Source of the DNA: Clostridium folliculivorans | GTDB lineage: Bacteria > Bacillota > Clostridia > Clostridiales > Clostridiaceae | Length of the DNA stretch: 64,000 nt | Direction: 5' to 3' | Assembly: GCF_024341905.1 (NCBI RefSeq) | Contig: NZ_BQXY01000009.1 | Coordinates: forward strand, 84,560-148,559 | Position numbers and translations under genes: made by a program | Notes under the pieces: generated by a model | What the model saw: only the letters and a program-made list of their open reading frames with translations | What the model was told of the DNA's origin: nothing | Database searches by the model: none | Shown: positions 26,730 through 36,088 of the stretch, piece after piece | How positions within the stretch are numbered: the stretch's first letter is position 1 | Layout of the letters: every line of letters begins with the position of its first letter

Positions 26730-27638
26730 ATGTTATTTAATAATGCATTAGAATTACTTGGAAACACACCAGTACTAAAAGTGAACACTTTAACAGGAGA
26801 AAATTCAGCTGAAGTTTATGTAAAGCTTGAAAAGTTTAATCCAGGTGGAAGTGTTAAAGATAGAGCTGCTTACGGTATGATAGAAAAGGCTGAGGCTTTA
26901 GGATTATTAAAAGTAGGAGATACTATAGTAGAACCTACAAGTGGAAATACTGGAATAGCTTTAGCTATGATTGGAAAGTTAAAAGGATATAAAGTTGTAA
27001 TAGTAATGCCTGAAACAATGAGTAAGGAAAGAAGAGACTTAATAAAAGCTTATGGAGCTGAACTAGTATTAACTGAAGGCGCTAAAGGAATGAAGGGTGC
27101 TATAGCAAAGTCAGAAGAATTAGTAAAAGAAAATGGATATTTCATGCCACAACAATTCTTAAATGTAGCTAATCCAGAAAAACACTATGCAACTACAGCT
27201 GAAGAAATACTTAAGGATTTACCAGACATAGATGTATTTGTTGCTGGAGTTGGTACTGGCGGAACAATATCAGGTGTTGGTAAGAAATTAAAGGAATTAA
27301 AGAGTGATGTTGCAGTAGTAGCTGTAGAACCAGAAAAATCACCAGTAATTTCAGGTGGAGCACCTGGTCCTCATAAGATTCAAGGTATAGGAGCAGGATT
27401 TATTCCAGAAATATACGACAGTTCAGTAGTTGATAAAGTTGTTCAAGTTAAAGAAGAAGATTCGTTTGCAGCTGCTCGAAACTTCGGAGCTAACGAAGGT
27501 GTACTTATAGGCATATCTTCAGGTGGGGCACTTCATGCAGCTTTAGAATTAGCTAAAGAATATGGTCCAGGTAAAAAAATATTAGTAATAGCACCAGATG
27601 GAGGAGAAAAATATCTTTCAATGGGCCTATATGAATAA
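26730..27638 (+). CDS. cysK: Cysteine synthase (O-acetylserine sulfhydrylase)
   Basis: The product (302 aa) is full length. PLP-binding Lys43 lies in NPGGSVKDRAAYGMI, the substrate loop TSGNTG is at 70-75, and the phosphate-binding GTGGTISG is present. The enzyme makes cysteine from O-acetylserine and sulfide. The ATG at 26730 lies 9 nt after GGAGG; an in-frame TTG at 26715 is at the site itself. First gene of the T-box-controlled operon and followed by cysE, which makes its substrate. Confidence 0.96.
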   Translation: MLFNNALELLGNTPVLKVNTLTGENSAEVYVKLEKFNPGGSVKDRAAYGMIEKAEALGLLKVGDTIVEPTSGNTGIALAMIGKLKGYKVVIVMPETMSKERRDLIKAYGAELVLTEGAKGMKGAIAKSEELVKENGYFMPQQFLNVANPEKHYATTAEEILKDLPDIDVFVAGVGTGGTISGVGKKLKELKSDVAVVAVEPEKSPVISGGAPGPHKIQGIGAGFIPEIYDSSVVDKVVQVKEEDSFAAARNFGANEGVLIGISSGGALHAALELAKEYGPGKKILVIAPDGGEKYLSMGLYE

Positions 27639-27657
27639 TATAAAGGTGTGATAGTAG

Positions 27658-28239
27658 GTGTTTAAGAACCTTAGGTACGATATAAAAAAGATACTTGAAA
27701 ATGATCCAGCAGCAAGAAGTTGGCTTGAAGTTTTACTACTTTACCCAAGTGTTCATGCAGTAAATGGGCACAGAGTATCTAGTTGGTTTTATAAAAGGAA
27801 TATGTTCTTTATAGCAAGATTAATATCTCAGGTAGTAAGACTTTTTACAGGTATAGAGATACATCCAGGTGCACAAATAGGCAGAGGTTTGTTTATAGAC
27901 CATGGTATGGGAGTAGTTATCGGAGAAACTAGTGTTATAGGTAATGATGTTGTCATATATCATGGGGTTACTCTTGGAGGTACTGGAAAAGATAAAGGTA
28001 AAAGGCACCCTACAGTTGGTGATAATGTAGTTATAGGAACAGGAGCTAAGGTTCTAGGACCTATAAATATAGGAAATGGTGTCAAAATTGGTGCTAACTC
28101 GGTGGTGCTTACAGATGTCCCTGCTGGTGCAACTGCTGTAGGTATACCAGCAAGATTTATTGTAAGAAATTTGCCGATAATTGAGATCGAAGACTTTAGG
28201 GGTAGAAGAAAAAAAATATATAATGATATGGTGATTTAG
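27658..28239 (+). CDS. cysE: Serine O-acetyltransferase
   Basis: The product (193 aa) is a left-handed beta-helix acyltransferase of the short Firmicute CysE type: N-terminal helices (DPAARSWLEVLLLYPSVHA), then hexapeptide repeats (IHPGAQIGRGLFIDHGMGVVIGE) with the catalytic His-Asp pair, and KVLGPINIGNGVKIGANSVV. It acetylates serine with acetyl-CoA for CysK. The start is GTG at 27658 behind AAAGGTG, 19 nt after cysK. Confidence 0.95.
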   Translation: MFKNLRYDIKKILENDPAARSWLEVLLLYPSVHAVNGHRVSSWFYKRNMFFIARLISQVVRLFTGIEIHPGAQIGRGLFIDHGMGVVIGETSVIGNDVVIYHGVTLGGTGKDKGKRHPTVGDNVVIGTGAKVLGPINIGNGVKIGANSVVLTDVPAGATAVGIPARFIVRNLPIIEIEDFRGRRKKIYNDMVI

Positions 28240-28242
28240 TTT

Positions 28243-29235
28243 ATGAATCTATCAGTTGAAATAAAAAAGTATTGTATGGATTTAGGATTAGATACTGTTG
28301 GTTTTGCACAGTGCAGGACTTTCAATGAATTAAGAGAGTTCTACACTGAAAGAAAATTACAAGGTATAGAGAATGAGTTTGAAGAAGCAGATATAGAAAA
28401 AAGAATAAATCCAAATCATTATATGAATGAGGGAAAGACTATAGTATCTATAGCTTTCCCTTATCTTCATAATGTGGATTATATAGAAAATGGATTTTCT
28501 GTGTATACTAGAGGCATGGATTATCATACTGTAGTACATAGTTACTTAGAAAAAATAGTGGCTTTCATTAATGAATTAGGTGGAAGAGCAGTTGCATTTA
28601 CAGACAGTAACACATTACCTGAAAGATATATTGCATATCTGTCAGGAGTTGGATTTATTGGTAAAAACAATATGATTATAACTGACAAGTATGGTTCATA
28701 TGTTTTTCTAGGTGAAATAATAACAGACCTGGATATTCCGCAATCTACAAATCGTACTTTTAATGATATAAAGTATTTTACTAAGTGTGGTAGTTGTGAG
28801 ATTTGCTATAAAGAATGCCCTACAAAATCAATTAATAAAAATAATAAGAACCCCAATATATGTATGTCTTACATAACGCAAAAAAAGGAAATAGATATTA
28901 AACTCGCAAAACTAATGAATGGAAGAGTGTTTGGTTGTGATAGTTGTCAAATGAAGTGTCCATTTAATGATGAAAAAGAGTTGTCGCCAATAAAAGAGTT
29001 TTATCCCATGAGTTTTATGAATAGTGATAATGTGGATAACATAATAAATATATCTAATTCAGATTTTAAAAGTAGTTTTAAAATAACATCCTGTGGCTGG
29101 AGAGGTAAAAATGTTTTAAGAAGGAATGCTCTTATACGTAAGGGGTTATTCCAAAACAAAGATATCGCAAATGAAGAACTAAATTCTCCATATTTAGAGC
29201 AGTATAAAATAATGCTTGAAAGGCTTAAGGAATAG
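28243..29235 (+). CDS. queG: Epoxyqueuosine reductase, short form
   Basis: The product (330 aa) has the QueG N-terminal domain (DTVGFAQC, RYIAYLSGVGFIGKNNMIIT) and two [4Fe-4S] motifs, CGSCEICYKECPTKSI near 183 and CDSCQMKCPFN near 231. The enzyme reduces epoxyqueuosine to queuosine in tRNA with cobalamin. Most QueG proteins are ~370-390 aa with C-terminal HEAT-like repeats; here the region after the second cluster is only ~95 residues. It starts 3 nt after the cysE stop without a clear Shine-Dalgarno, so it is probably translated by coupling in the cysteine-controlled operon. Confidence 0.88.
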   Translation: MNLSVEIKKYCMDLGLDTVGFAQCRTFNELREFYTERKLQGIENEFEEADIEKRINPNHYMNEGKTIVSIAFPYLHNVDYIENGFSVYTRGMDYHTVVHSYLEKIVAFINELGGRAVAFTDSNTLPERYIAYLSGVGFIGKNNMIITDKYGSYVFLGEIITDLDIPQSTNRTFNDIKYFTKCGSCEICYKECPTKSINKNNKNPNICMSYITQKKEIDIKLAKLMNGRVFGCDSCQMKCPFNDEKELSPIKEFYPMSFMNSDNVDNIINISNSDFKSSFKITSCGWRGKNVLRRNALIRKGLFQNKDIANEELNSPYLEQYKIMLERLKE

Positions 29236-29254
29236 ATTACATTACAGTACTTTG

Positions 29255-29454
29255 CTAAAATTAATGTGTCACTCTTCCGATACTTTAATGAGTTTCACAA
29301 AGAATTAATATGATTTTCTACAATGGAATAGCTAAAACTGCATAACTCACTACGTTCGAACAATACAGTTTATTAACGCTATCCCATCTACGAAAATCAT
29401 TTAATTCTAATAGCTCACTCATATAGTATCTCCAGTGTGACACATTAATTTTAA
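29255..29454 (-). repeat. 200-bp hairpin element, copy A
   Basis: Ends CTAAAATTAATGTGTCAC (29255-29272) and GTGACACATTAATTTTAA (29437-29454) are inverted with 17 of 18 matches. Inside, GAATTAA/TTAATTC, GGGATAGC/GCTATTCC and AAACTGTAT/ATGCAGTTT also pair, so the whole element folds as one long hairpin. On the minus strand a 34-codon ORF (29318-29422) starts MSELLELNDFRRWDSV behind GGAGATACT. It fills the queG-nth gap. See copies B, C and D. Confidence 0.85.
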
Positions 29455-29554
29455 CTAATATTTGATTATCTAATGATATATTTAACTTGGCACTAAATCT
29501 AGAATGATTAATAAACATAATTACAAATTACAGGTTCATAAATGGAGGTACAAA

Positions 29555-30190
29555 ATGAAGAAAAGCACGAGAATTATACTAGAACTATTAAAAGAACAGT
29601 ATCCTGATGCAAAGTGCGAACTTGATTATGGGACGCCATTTCAACTTCTTGTAGCTACCATACTTTCGGCTCAGACTACTGATAAAAAAGTAAATGAAGT
29701 AACGAAGGATTTATTTGAGAAATATCCTACAGTTGATGATTTTTTACTTATATCGCAAGAAGAATTAGAAGATAGGATAAAGCAAATAGGACTTTATAGA
29801 AATAAAGCTAAGAATATAATGATGATGTGCAGACAGCTTAAAGAGAATTTTAACGGAGAAGTACCAGATACTATGGAAGGTATAACTTCACTTGCTGGAG
29901 CTGGTAGGAAAACTGCTAATGTAGTACTTTCGAATGCGTTTGGAGTTCCATCAATTGCTGTAGATACTCATGTGTTTAGAGTTTCTAATAGAATTGGTCT
30001 TGCTAATTCAGATAATGTATATGACGTAGAGTTACAACTTCAGAAAGAGCTTCCGAAGAAAGAATGGTCTTTGGCGCATCATTTATTGATATTCCATGGT
30101 AGAAGATGTTGTACTGCTAGAAATCCTAAATGCGAAGTGTGTCCAATAAAACATATGTGTAAGTATTATAGATCTACTACTTCAATCTGA
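29555..30190 (+). CDS. nth: Endonuclease III
   Basis: The product (211 aa) has the helix-hairpin-helix LAGAGRKTANVVL with catalytic Lys119, catalytic Asp137 in IAVDTHVFRV, and the C-terminal [4Fe-4S] loop CCTARNPKCEVCPIKHMC. The second Gly-Val of the usual GVGRKTA is Gly-Ala here. The enzyme removes oxidised pyrimidines and nicks abasic sites. The ATG at 29555 follows GGAGG; longer in-frame ORF sequence from 29504 is leader. Its last codons lie within a palindromic repeat. Confidence 0.96.
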   Translation: MKKSTRIILELLKEQYPDAKCELDYGTPFQLLVATILSAQTTDKKVNEVTKDLFEKYPTVDDFLLISQEELEDRIKQIGLYRNKAKNIMMMCRQLKENFNGEVPDTMEGITSLAGAGRKTANVVLSNAFGVPSIAVDTHVFRVSNRIGLANSDNVYDVELQLQKELPKKEWSLAHHLLIFHGRRCCTARNPKCEVCPIKHMCKYYRSTTSI

Positions 30191-30222
30191 AAATATAAAT
30201 TTTATTATGAAGTGGTACATCC
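30170..30222. repeat. Palindromic repeat, family 2, overlapping the end of nth
   Basis: AGATCTACTACTTCA (30170-30184) and TGAAGTGGTACATCC (30208-30222) are inverted arms; the loop contains GAAAATATAAATTTTATTA. The left arm encodes the last nth codons, so the repeat defines the Nth C-terminus. Confidence 0.6.
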
Positions 30223-30276
30223 ATATGAGTATAGATAAATAGAATTTATAAGCATATAAGAATAGAAACTTAAAGT

Positions 30277-30316
30277 AAAAGCTAATGATCAAAATAGATC
30301 GTTAGCTTTTATTTTA
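30277..30316 (+). terminator. Terminator after nth
   Basis: AAAAGCTAATGATC pairs with GATCGTTAGCTTTT around AAAATA, followed by ATTTTA. Confidence 0.88.
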
Positions 30317-30428
30317 CCTGCCAAAAATATACACCATTAATAAAAATATGATTTTTTTTTGAATTTCTTGAGAAAAAAGTGGCTATTTTATAAGTGTTTA
30401 TTCCATCCGTTATTATTTAATTAAAAAC

Positions 30429-30446
30429 TTAGGTAAGTAAACCTAA
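30429..30446. promoter_or_regulatory. Short inverted repeat upstream of the sensor gene pair
   Basis: TTAGGT (30429-30434) and ACCTAA (30441-30446) flank AAGTAA. It could be an operator in the 30191-30555 gap; the rest of that gap is AT-rich with no clear sigma-A promoter. Confidence 0.25.
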
Positions 30447-30555
30447 AAAGATACAAATATATAGCGATAATTGCGATAATTAAATTTTTAAAAAATGATA
30501 ATTGATAGTATAATTAATTAATAAATTACAATTTTTATAATAGGTGGATAATAAT

Positions 30556-31821
30556 ATGAGCTATTTTCTACATATATACAAGAAACTATCTAAATATGTA
30601 AAAGTTAATACAATGATAATTTTTTTGTTAATCATATTATTTACCATATCCTTAAGAATTTTAGAAAGATATCAATTTTACAATTTCTATGAAGTTATAA
30701 ATAGGCTTAAACTTGTAATAGTGATACTCTCTCTCATTTTTTTGTATATATGCCTTAAATATCTTTCATACGAACATCGATCAATACCTATAGCTATTTT
30801 TTTTTGTTATATGTATTTTTGTTTTGAATTTATATTTAGGCAAGTTTTTATTAATTTAAATATAAACGGAGCCAATGATAATCTTATTATAAGTAAGGTT
30901 AGCTATCCATTTGCTATAGGTCTTACTTTAAGGCCTATAATTATATTGTTTTCATTAAGATACAATAGAATTAATATTTTTCAGACAAGGAAAAAGAATA
31001 GTATACTACTTATGCTTGGATTATTGTTGGGACTATGTACTGCTTTATTGGACATTTATATAATATTGCCGCAATGTTTGTATTTATCCGAGCAAAAAAT
31101 AGTAATAACTTATATAAATACTTTACTGGTAAACTCATTTGTAGTTATTATTTTAATAATATATAACATTAATAATAAGGATAATCTTTCAAATTTATTA
31201 ATATACTCAACGTTGTTACCTATTTTTGTAAAGTATTATGCCTTCTATTCAGGTGGACAAAACACTGTTTTTATAGTTGCAGCCGAAGTTGTAATGATTG
31301 CAGTACTAATTATGGCGTTAATTTACTTGAAAATTGCATATAACACATTAATTAGTAAACAGTCAAATATAGTTGAAGTTGGATATAAAAATAATGATAT
31401 AATAAGAGAAGCGTGCATTGATAATGAAATAGGACATGTTGTAAAAAGTTACTCAAAAAATATTGAAAGTTTTATTGAGTCATATATGGCGATTGAAGAT
31501 AATTTACAGGAAATCTTATTTTTAGTAGATGTAAATGGGAGAATAAACTTTGCATCAAAAAGGTTCTATTCTCTATCTGGGCTTGAAGAAAAGCGAGTAG
31601 TTGGAACTAGTTTTTTTACTATAACCCATCCAGAAGAAATATTAAAAGCTAGGATGCTCATTAATTTAGAAAAAAGCAACACTACACCTATAGTACATAG
31701 AATAAGAAAAAATAATGGTAACTATATTCTTGCTGAATCAATTACTGATTTTATTTTTGAAGAAGGTAATATTGCTGGGAAGCTTATTGTAGCAAAGGAT
31801 CTAAATTATGAAAATCTATGA
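30556..31821 (+). CDS. Membrane sensor with C-terminal PAS domain, no kinase
   Basis: The product (421 aa) has about eight membrane helices over residues ~18-285, resembling MASE-type integral sensor domains, then a single PAS domain (~305-415: ILFLVDVNGRINFASKRFYSLSGLEEKRVVG). There is no kinase, cyclase or DNA-binding domain. AGGTGG sits 8 nt before the ATG at 30556; the GTG at 30544 lies inside that site. The stop overlaps the next gene's earliest possible start (ATGA), so it is cotranscribed with a histidine kinase of the same layout. It may be a receptor subunit; substrate and signal unknown. Confidence 0.8.
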   Translation: MSYFLHIYKKLSKYVKVNTMIIFLLIILFTISLRILERYQFYNFYEVINRLKLVIVILSLIFLYICLKYLSYEHRSIPIAIFFCYMYFCFEFIFRQVFINLNINGANDNLIISKVSYPFAIGLTLRPIIILFSLRYNRINIFQTRKKNSILLMLGLLLGLCTALLDIYIILPQCLYLSEQKIVITYINTLLVNSFVVIILIIYNINNKDNLSNLLIYSTLLPIFVKYYAFYSGGQNTVFIVAAEVVMIAVLIMALIYLKIAYNTLISKQSNIVEVGYKNNDIIREACIDNEIGHVVKSYSKNIESFIESYMAIEDNLQEILFLVDVNGRINFASKRFYSLSGLEEKRVVGTSFFTITHPEEILKARMLINLEKSNTTPIVHRIRKNNGNYILAESITDFIFEEGNIAGKLIVAKDLNYENL

Positions 31822-31844
31822 ATTATTATGGAAGGATAACAAGT

Positions 31845-34622
31845 ATGAATCATAAAAATGCCGAGAAAAACTTCTCATATTTTAGTATTTATATAGGATT
31901 TATATTTCTAATTCTTTTAGAATATGGCTCTAATATAGATATTAAAATATCAAAATCTTATATAAATGGTATGATACCAGCGGAGACTATATTTACTTTT
32001 ATAGTTGCGTTTATGATTTTAATATACTTTGAAGTATCAAAAAAAAGTTATATATTGTTTATTGGATTAAGTACAATTACTTTATTTGCTACAAAGTTTA
32101 TTGAATGCATTGAGCTTATGAGCAAGGGCAGTGGTTTAATTAGTATATATAATCAAGCCTTCTTATCTACAAGATATAATACACTAAGTTTTATAATTAC
32201 AGTTGGCTCTATTTACTTCCTTTACAACAATAAAGAACTTAAGAGGATAAGTGGACAAAGCGTGTGTATATATTCTGTCATTAGCTTCTCTATAGGAGTA
32301 GCATTATACTATATAGATATAAAATTCTTATACGGATATTTAAGTAATAGGGGTATATACTGGAGAACTATAATGACAATAATAGATCTAGTTGGGATTA
32401 TTGTGCTAGCTATTGTATTGATAAAAAAGCAAAAAGAATACAAGGATCCTATGATGAAGTTTTTTATTGCTTCAACTATGTTTGAGTTTTTCAATCATGT
32501 CTATACATTTTGTGATTTAGGACAGAGAACTGCACTTATCTATTTTGCTGATATCTTCTATATTCTATCTATTTCAACGGTAATTATTGGCATATGTATT
32601 TGTGTTAAAAATAAATATATGGATGCAAAAAATATAATAGATAATACTAATATATTTAGAACAGACATGCTTAAGTATTACAAGATCATACAAGAAATGC
32701 CTAGTATTGTGTTCATTTTAGATAAGCGAGGAATTATACGTTTTACTAATATAGCAGCAGATGAATTCATTAAGGAAAATTACAGTGAAGATCCGGTTGA
32801 AGGGAAAAACATCAATGATATTTTGCCAAATCGAAAGAATCGTTCTTTAAATAAAATCAATAAAGTTATAGATATGGAAAAGCAATGGAGTGGTGAAAGT
32901 AAGCTAATAGGTAAGGACGGGAAGAACTTTTACTTTAATGTATTTATAAATGAGTTTGATATTGATGAAGATACCTTCTATTTAGGTGTTATGAATGATA
33001 ACACAAGCTATATTGATATGTCTCTACAGTTACAGAAGAGTGAGAAGAAATTTAGACAAATCACGGACAGTGTCCATGACTTAATATGCAAGATTGATAT
33101 AGAAGGAAGGATAGATTACTGTTCCCCTTCTTATACTAATCTCTTTGGTGGTAACTATGAAGACTATAAGAGGGTGCCTTGGGTACATAATGTAGTTGAA
33201 AATGATGTTGAACAAGTATTGCAAGATATGAGATTATGTTTGGAAAAAAACAAAATAGTGACAAATGAATGTAAAATGAAGTCTGGCAAGAATACATATA
33301 TTTACGTGAATTATGTTATTAATCCTGTAGAAGAAAAAGATAAAATTGATAGTGCTATTATAAGTGCTAGAAATATAACTTATAAGAAATTAGCTGAAAA
33401 GGAATTAAAAGAAAGCGAAAGAAAGTACTCTGAAATATTCAACATGTGTCCTGATATGATATATGTACTTGACTCTAAAAGCTTAAGGATTACAGATGTA
33501 AATCCTGCAATGTGTGAACTTTTAGGTAAAAGTAAAGAGAGTATTTTAAATAGGTATCTAAAGCAGGTGTTTGATGATATTGACTACGAAAGTGAAGTTA
33601 ATATAATTAAATACTTAAATGAAGGGTTAATAGTTAGGGGACATGAGATATCATTTTTATTCTACGGAGAGTCTAGATATTTAGAAGTAAACTATTCACC
33701 TTTAATAGAGGATGGTGAACTTACAAAGATTATATGTTTAGCAAGGGATATTACTGAGAAGAAGAAAATGGTTGAGCTTAAGGAAGAGCATGAAAAGGAT
33801 AGGAAAAAGCTAGATGAGGCTTTACAATATGATCAATTGAAAACAGAATTTTTTGCTAACATATCTCATGAGCTCAGAACGCCAATAAATGTTATATTCT
33901 CTGTTATACAAGTTTTGGATTTATATAAGAATAAGGAAGATATAACGAAGATGCCTTACGATAAATATAGTAATGTACTAAGGCAAAACTGTTATAGATT
34001 GCTAAGGCTCATAAACAATTTAATTGATATAACCAAAATTGATGCTGGTTACCTAAAACTTAACTGTGGAGTATATGATGTAATCAAAATTGTAGAAGAT
34101 ATAACTATATCTGTTGTTACCTATGCTGAAAATAAAGGGATTGAAGTGATATTTGATACATTTGTAGAAGAATTATATATTTACTGTGATCCAGACAAAA
34201 TCGAAAGAATAATACTAAATCTTTTATCAAATGCCATTAAATTTACAGATTCAAATGGCAAAATATCAGTATTGGTAGAACAAATTGAGGATAATGTGAG
34301 GATAGCAATAAAAGATGATGGGAGAGGAATCCCAGAGGATCAGATAAATATTATATTTGAAAGATTTAGACAAGTAGACAAGTCTTTGGCTAGAGAGCAT
34401 GAAGGAAGTGGAATAGGACTTTCTTTGGTGAAATCTTTAGTTGAGTTACACGGAGGCACGGTAAGTGCGAAGAGTATTTTAAATAAAGGAAGTGAATTCA
34501 TAATAAATCTACCAATAACCAGAATTAAGGAGATTGAAGAAACTCCAATAATAATTTCTAATGAGGATAGTAGAATTGAACGAATTAATATTGAGTTTTC
34601 TGATATATATGAAATATGTTAA
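31845..34622 (+). CDS. Membrane PAS-domain hybrid-type sensor histidine kinase (no receiver)
   Basis: The product (925 aa) has about eight membrane helices (~10-265, MASE3-like by layout), then three PAS domains at ~285-395, ~405-520 and ~535-650, HisKA with FFANISHELRTPINV near 675, and HATPase (NLLSNAIKF, DDGRGIPED, GSGIGLSLVKSLVELHGG). There is no receiver domain and no response regulator gene beside it, so it is an orphan kinase. The ATG at 31818 would overlap the previous stop but lacks a site; GGAAGG is 9 nt before the ATG at 31845, which is preferred. Orphan kinases of this kind in clostridia can feed Spo0A; that is speculation here. Confidence 0.85.
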   Translation: MNHKNAEKNFSYFSIYIGFIFLILLEYGSNIDIKISKSYINGMIPAETIFTFIVAFMILIYFEVSKKSYILFIGLSTITLFATKFIECIELMSKGSGLISIYNQAFLSTRYNTLSFIITVGSIYFLYNNKELKRISGQSVCIYSVISFSIGVALYYIDIKFLYGYLSNRGIYWRTIMTIIDLVGIIVLAIVLIKKQKEYKDPMMKFFIASTMFEFFNHVYTFCDLGQRTALIYFADIFYILSISTVIIGICICVKNKYMDAKNIIDNTNIFRTDMLKYYKIIQEMPSIVFILDKRGIIRFTNIAADEFIKENYSEDPVEGKNINDILPNRKNRSLNKINKVIDMEKQWSGESKLIGKDGKNFYFNVFINEFDIDEDTFYLGVMNDNTSYIDMSLQLQKSEKKFRQITDSVHDLICKIDIEGRIDYCSPSYTNLFGGNYEDYKRVPWVHNVVENDVEQVLQDMRLCLEKNKIVTNECKMKSGKNTYIYVNYVINPVEEKDKIDSAIISARNITYKKLAEKELKESERKYSEIFNMCPDMIYVLDSKSLRITDVNPAMCELLGKSKESILNRYLKQVFDDIDYESEVNIIKYLNEGLIVRGHEISFLFYGESRYLEVNYSPLIEDGELTKIICLARDITEKKKMVELKEEHEKDRKKLDEALQYDQLKTEFFANISHELRTPINVIFSVIQVLDLYKNKEDITKMPYDKYSNVLRQNCYRLLRLINNLIDITKIDAGYLKLNCGVYDVIKIVEDITISVVTYAENKGIEVIFDTFVEELYIYCDPDKIERIILNLLSNAIKFTDSNGKISVLVEQIEDNVRIAIKDDGRGIPEDQINIIFERFRQVDKSLAREHEGSGIGLSLVKSLVELHGGTVSAKSILNKGSEFIINLPITRIKEIEETPIIISNEDSRIERINIEFSDIYEIC

Positions 34623-34855
34623 AGTAGTATGTCAATTTAAGCTTCGTTACATAGTATATAGTTAGAGTTCCTTGTGGAAATTAAATACAATGACTTTAAG
34701 GAATTTGATTATAGTGATATAATTAACAGGATTTGATTTTTTATGTACTCTTTATAAAATTATATTATAGATGATCTATAAGTAACTTCATTTTGTCATT
34801 ACAAAAAGAGGTACTTAAATAAAGAGTAAACAAGAAGTTCTTTGGAGGGATTATA

Positions 34856-35758
34856 ATGAGAGTCGGAGTTATAATGGGGGGAATATCCTCAGAAAGAGAA
34901 GTTTCTTTGAATAGCGGACAATCTATATTAGCCAATTTAAATAAGGATAAGTACGAGATTATTCCAATAGTTATAGATGCTAAGGAAGATTTATTTACAA
35001 AAGTTAAAGAAATAGATTTTGCGCTGCTAGCTTTACATGGAAAATTCGGAGAAGATGGAACAGTTCAAGCAGTACTTCAGACCATGGGAATACCTTATTC
35101 TGGGTGTGATACTTTAAGTAGTGCTGTTTGTATGGATAAGGATATGACTAAGAAGATATTAAAATCAAGGGATATAAGAACTGCACCTTGGTTTAATGTT
35201 AAGTCACTAGATGATATTGACTATATGAAAATAGATAATTTGGGATATCCAGTAGTTGTAAAGCCTAATAATGGTGGATCATCAGTAGCTACTTTTGTAA
35301 TTAAAGAAGAGTCAGAAATTGAGAATGCGGTTATCGAAGCCTTAAAATGGGACAAAGAAGTTATGATTGAAAAATATATAAAAGGTGATGAAATAACATG
35401 TCCGATTTTGGATGGACAGATGTTTCCAGTGCTTGCTATAAAGCCTAAATCAGCTTTTTTTGATTACACATCAAAATATTCAGATGGTGGGGCAGATGAG
35501 TTTATAGTAGAATTAGAACCTTCACTTCATAAACAGGTTGAAGAAATGGCACTAGCAACCTATAATGCTCTTAAATGTAGTGTTTACGCAAGAGTTGATA
35601 TGATAGTTAGTGAAGGTATTCCATATATATTAGAAGTTAATACATTACCAGGAATGACAAAGAATAGCCTTTTTCCAAAAAGTGCAGCAGGAAAAAATGT
35701 AGACTTTAGTAAGTTGCTAGATTTAATAATAGAAACTTCAATAAAGGAACGTACTTAA
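34856..35758 (+). CDS. ddl: D-alanine-D-alanine ligase
   Basis: The product (300 aa) has an ATP-grasp fold: GGISSEREVSLNSG near the start, LHGKFGEDGTVQ, VVKPNNGGSSVAT, and the metal-binding ILEVNTLPGMTKNSLFPKSA. The omega-loop reads FDYTSKYSDGG; Tyr in the SKY position is the residue linked to D-Ala-D-Ala rather than D-Ala-D-lactate specificity. It builds the peptidoglycan dipeptide. Start is supported by GGAGGG 8 nt upstream. It is monocistronic, ahead of its own terminator. Confidence 0.95.
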   Translation: MRVGVIMGGISSEREVSLNSGQSILANLNKDKYEIIPIVIDAKEDLFTKVKEIDFALLALHGKFGEDGTVQAVLQTMGIPYSGCDTLSSAVCMDKDMTKKILKSRDIRTAPWFNVKSLDDIDYMKIDNLGYPVVVKPNNGGSSVATFVIKEESEIENAVIEALKWDKEVMIEKYIKGDEITCPILDGQMFPVLAIKPKSAFFDYTSKYSDGGADEFIVELEPSLHKQVEEMALATYNALKCSVYARVDMIVSEGIPYILEVNTLPGMTKNSLFPKSAAGKNVDFSKLLDLIIETSIKERT

Positions 35759-35777
35759 AGATAAAATTAATAAACCT

Positions 35778-35813
35778 AAGCCATGATCTTTTTTATTGAG
35801 GTCATGGCTTTTA
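35778..35813 (+). terminator. Terminator after ddl
   Basis: AAGCCATGATCT pairs with AGGTCATGGCTT (one mismatch) around a T-rich loop; tail TTTAAC is short. Confidence 0.75.
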
Positions 35814-36088
35814 ACATCTTTGGGGTAAGTAGCATATTATTCTTAATGTATAGGTAAGTATAAACTTCAGCGAATTTTTATTAAGATAATATTAAGAATT
35901 TACCCAATTATTTATTAAGAATTAACATGTATAATAGAAATATAGAATTAGATGTTTGTAAAATTACTATGTTTAATAGTAATATTAATAGTGTGGCATT
36001 AAATATGAAACACTTCAATTTGAAAATATTAAGTTAAATATATTATTTAATTATTAAGATTAATTTGATAAAGATTAGGGAGATTGTT
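35814..36088. other. AT-rich gap before the PAP2 gene
   Basis: Contains ACACTTCAATTTGAAAATAT near 36010, which resembles the left arm and core of repeat family 2 but lacks a clear second arm. No confident promoter or RNA motif. Confidence 0.3.

Noticed and set aside
29423..29518. Extension of the hairpin-element ORF to a 66-codon gene on the minus strand
   Set aside because: The extra N-terminal part lies outside the conserved element, is not shared by the other copies, and the conserved GGAGA site fixes the start at 29422.
13885..30222. Treating all GATGTACC-type palindromes as simple terminators
   Set aside because: Some follow stop codons, but loops as well as arms are conserved, they occur in both orientations, and most lack a T-run directly after the stem.
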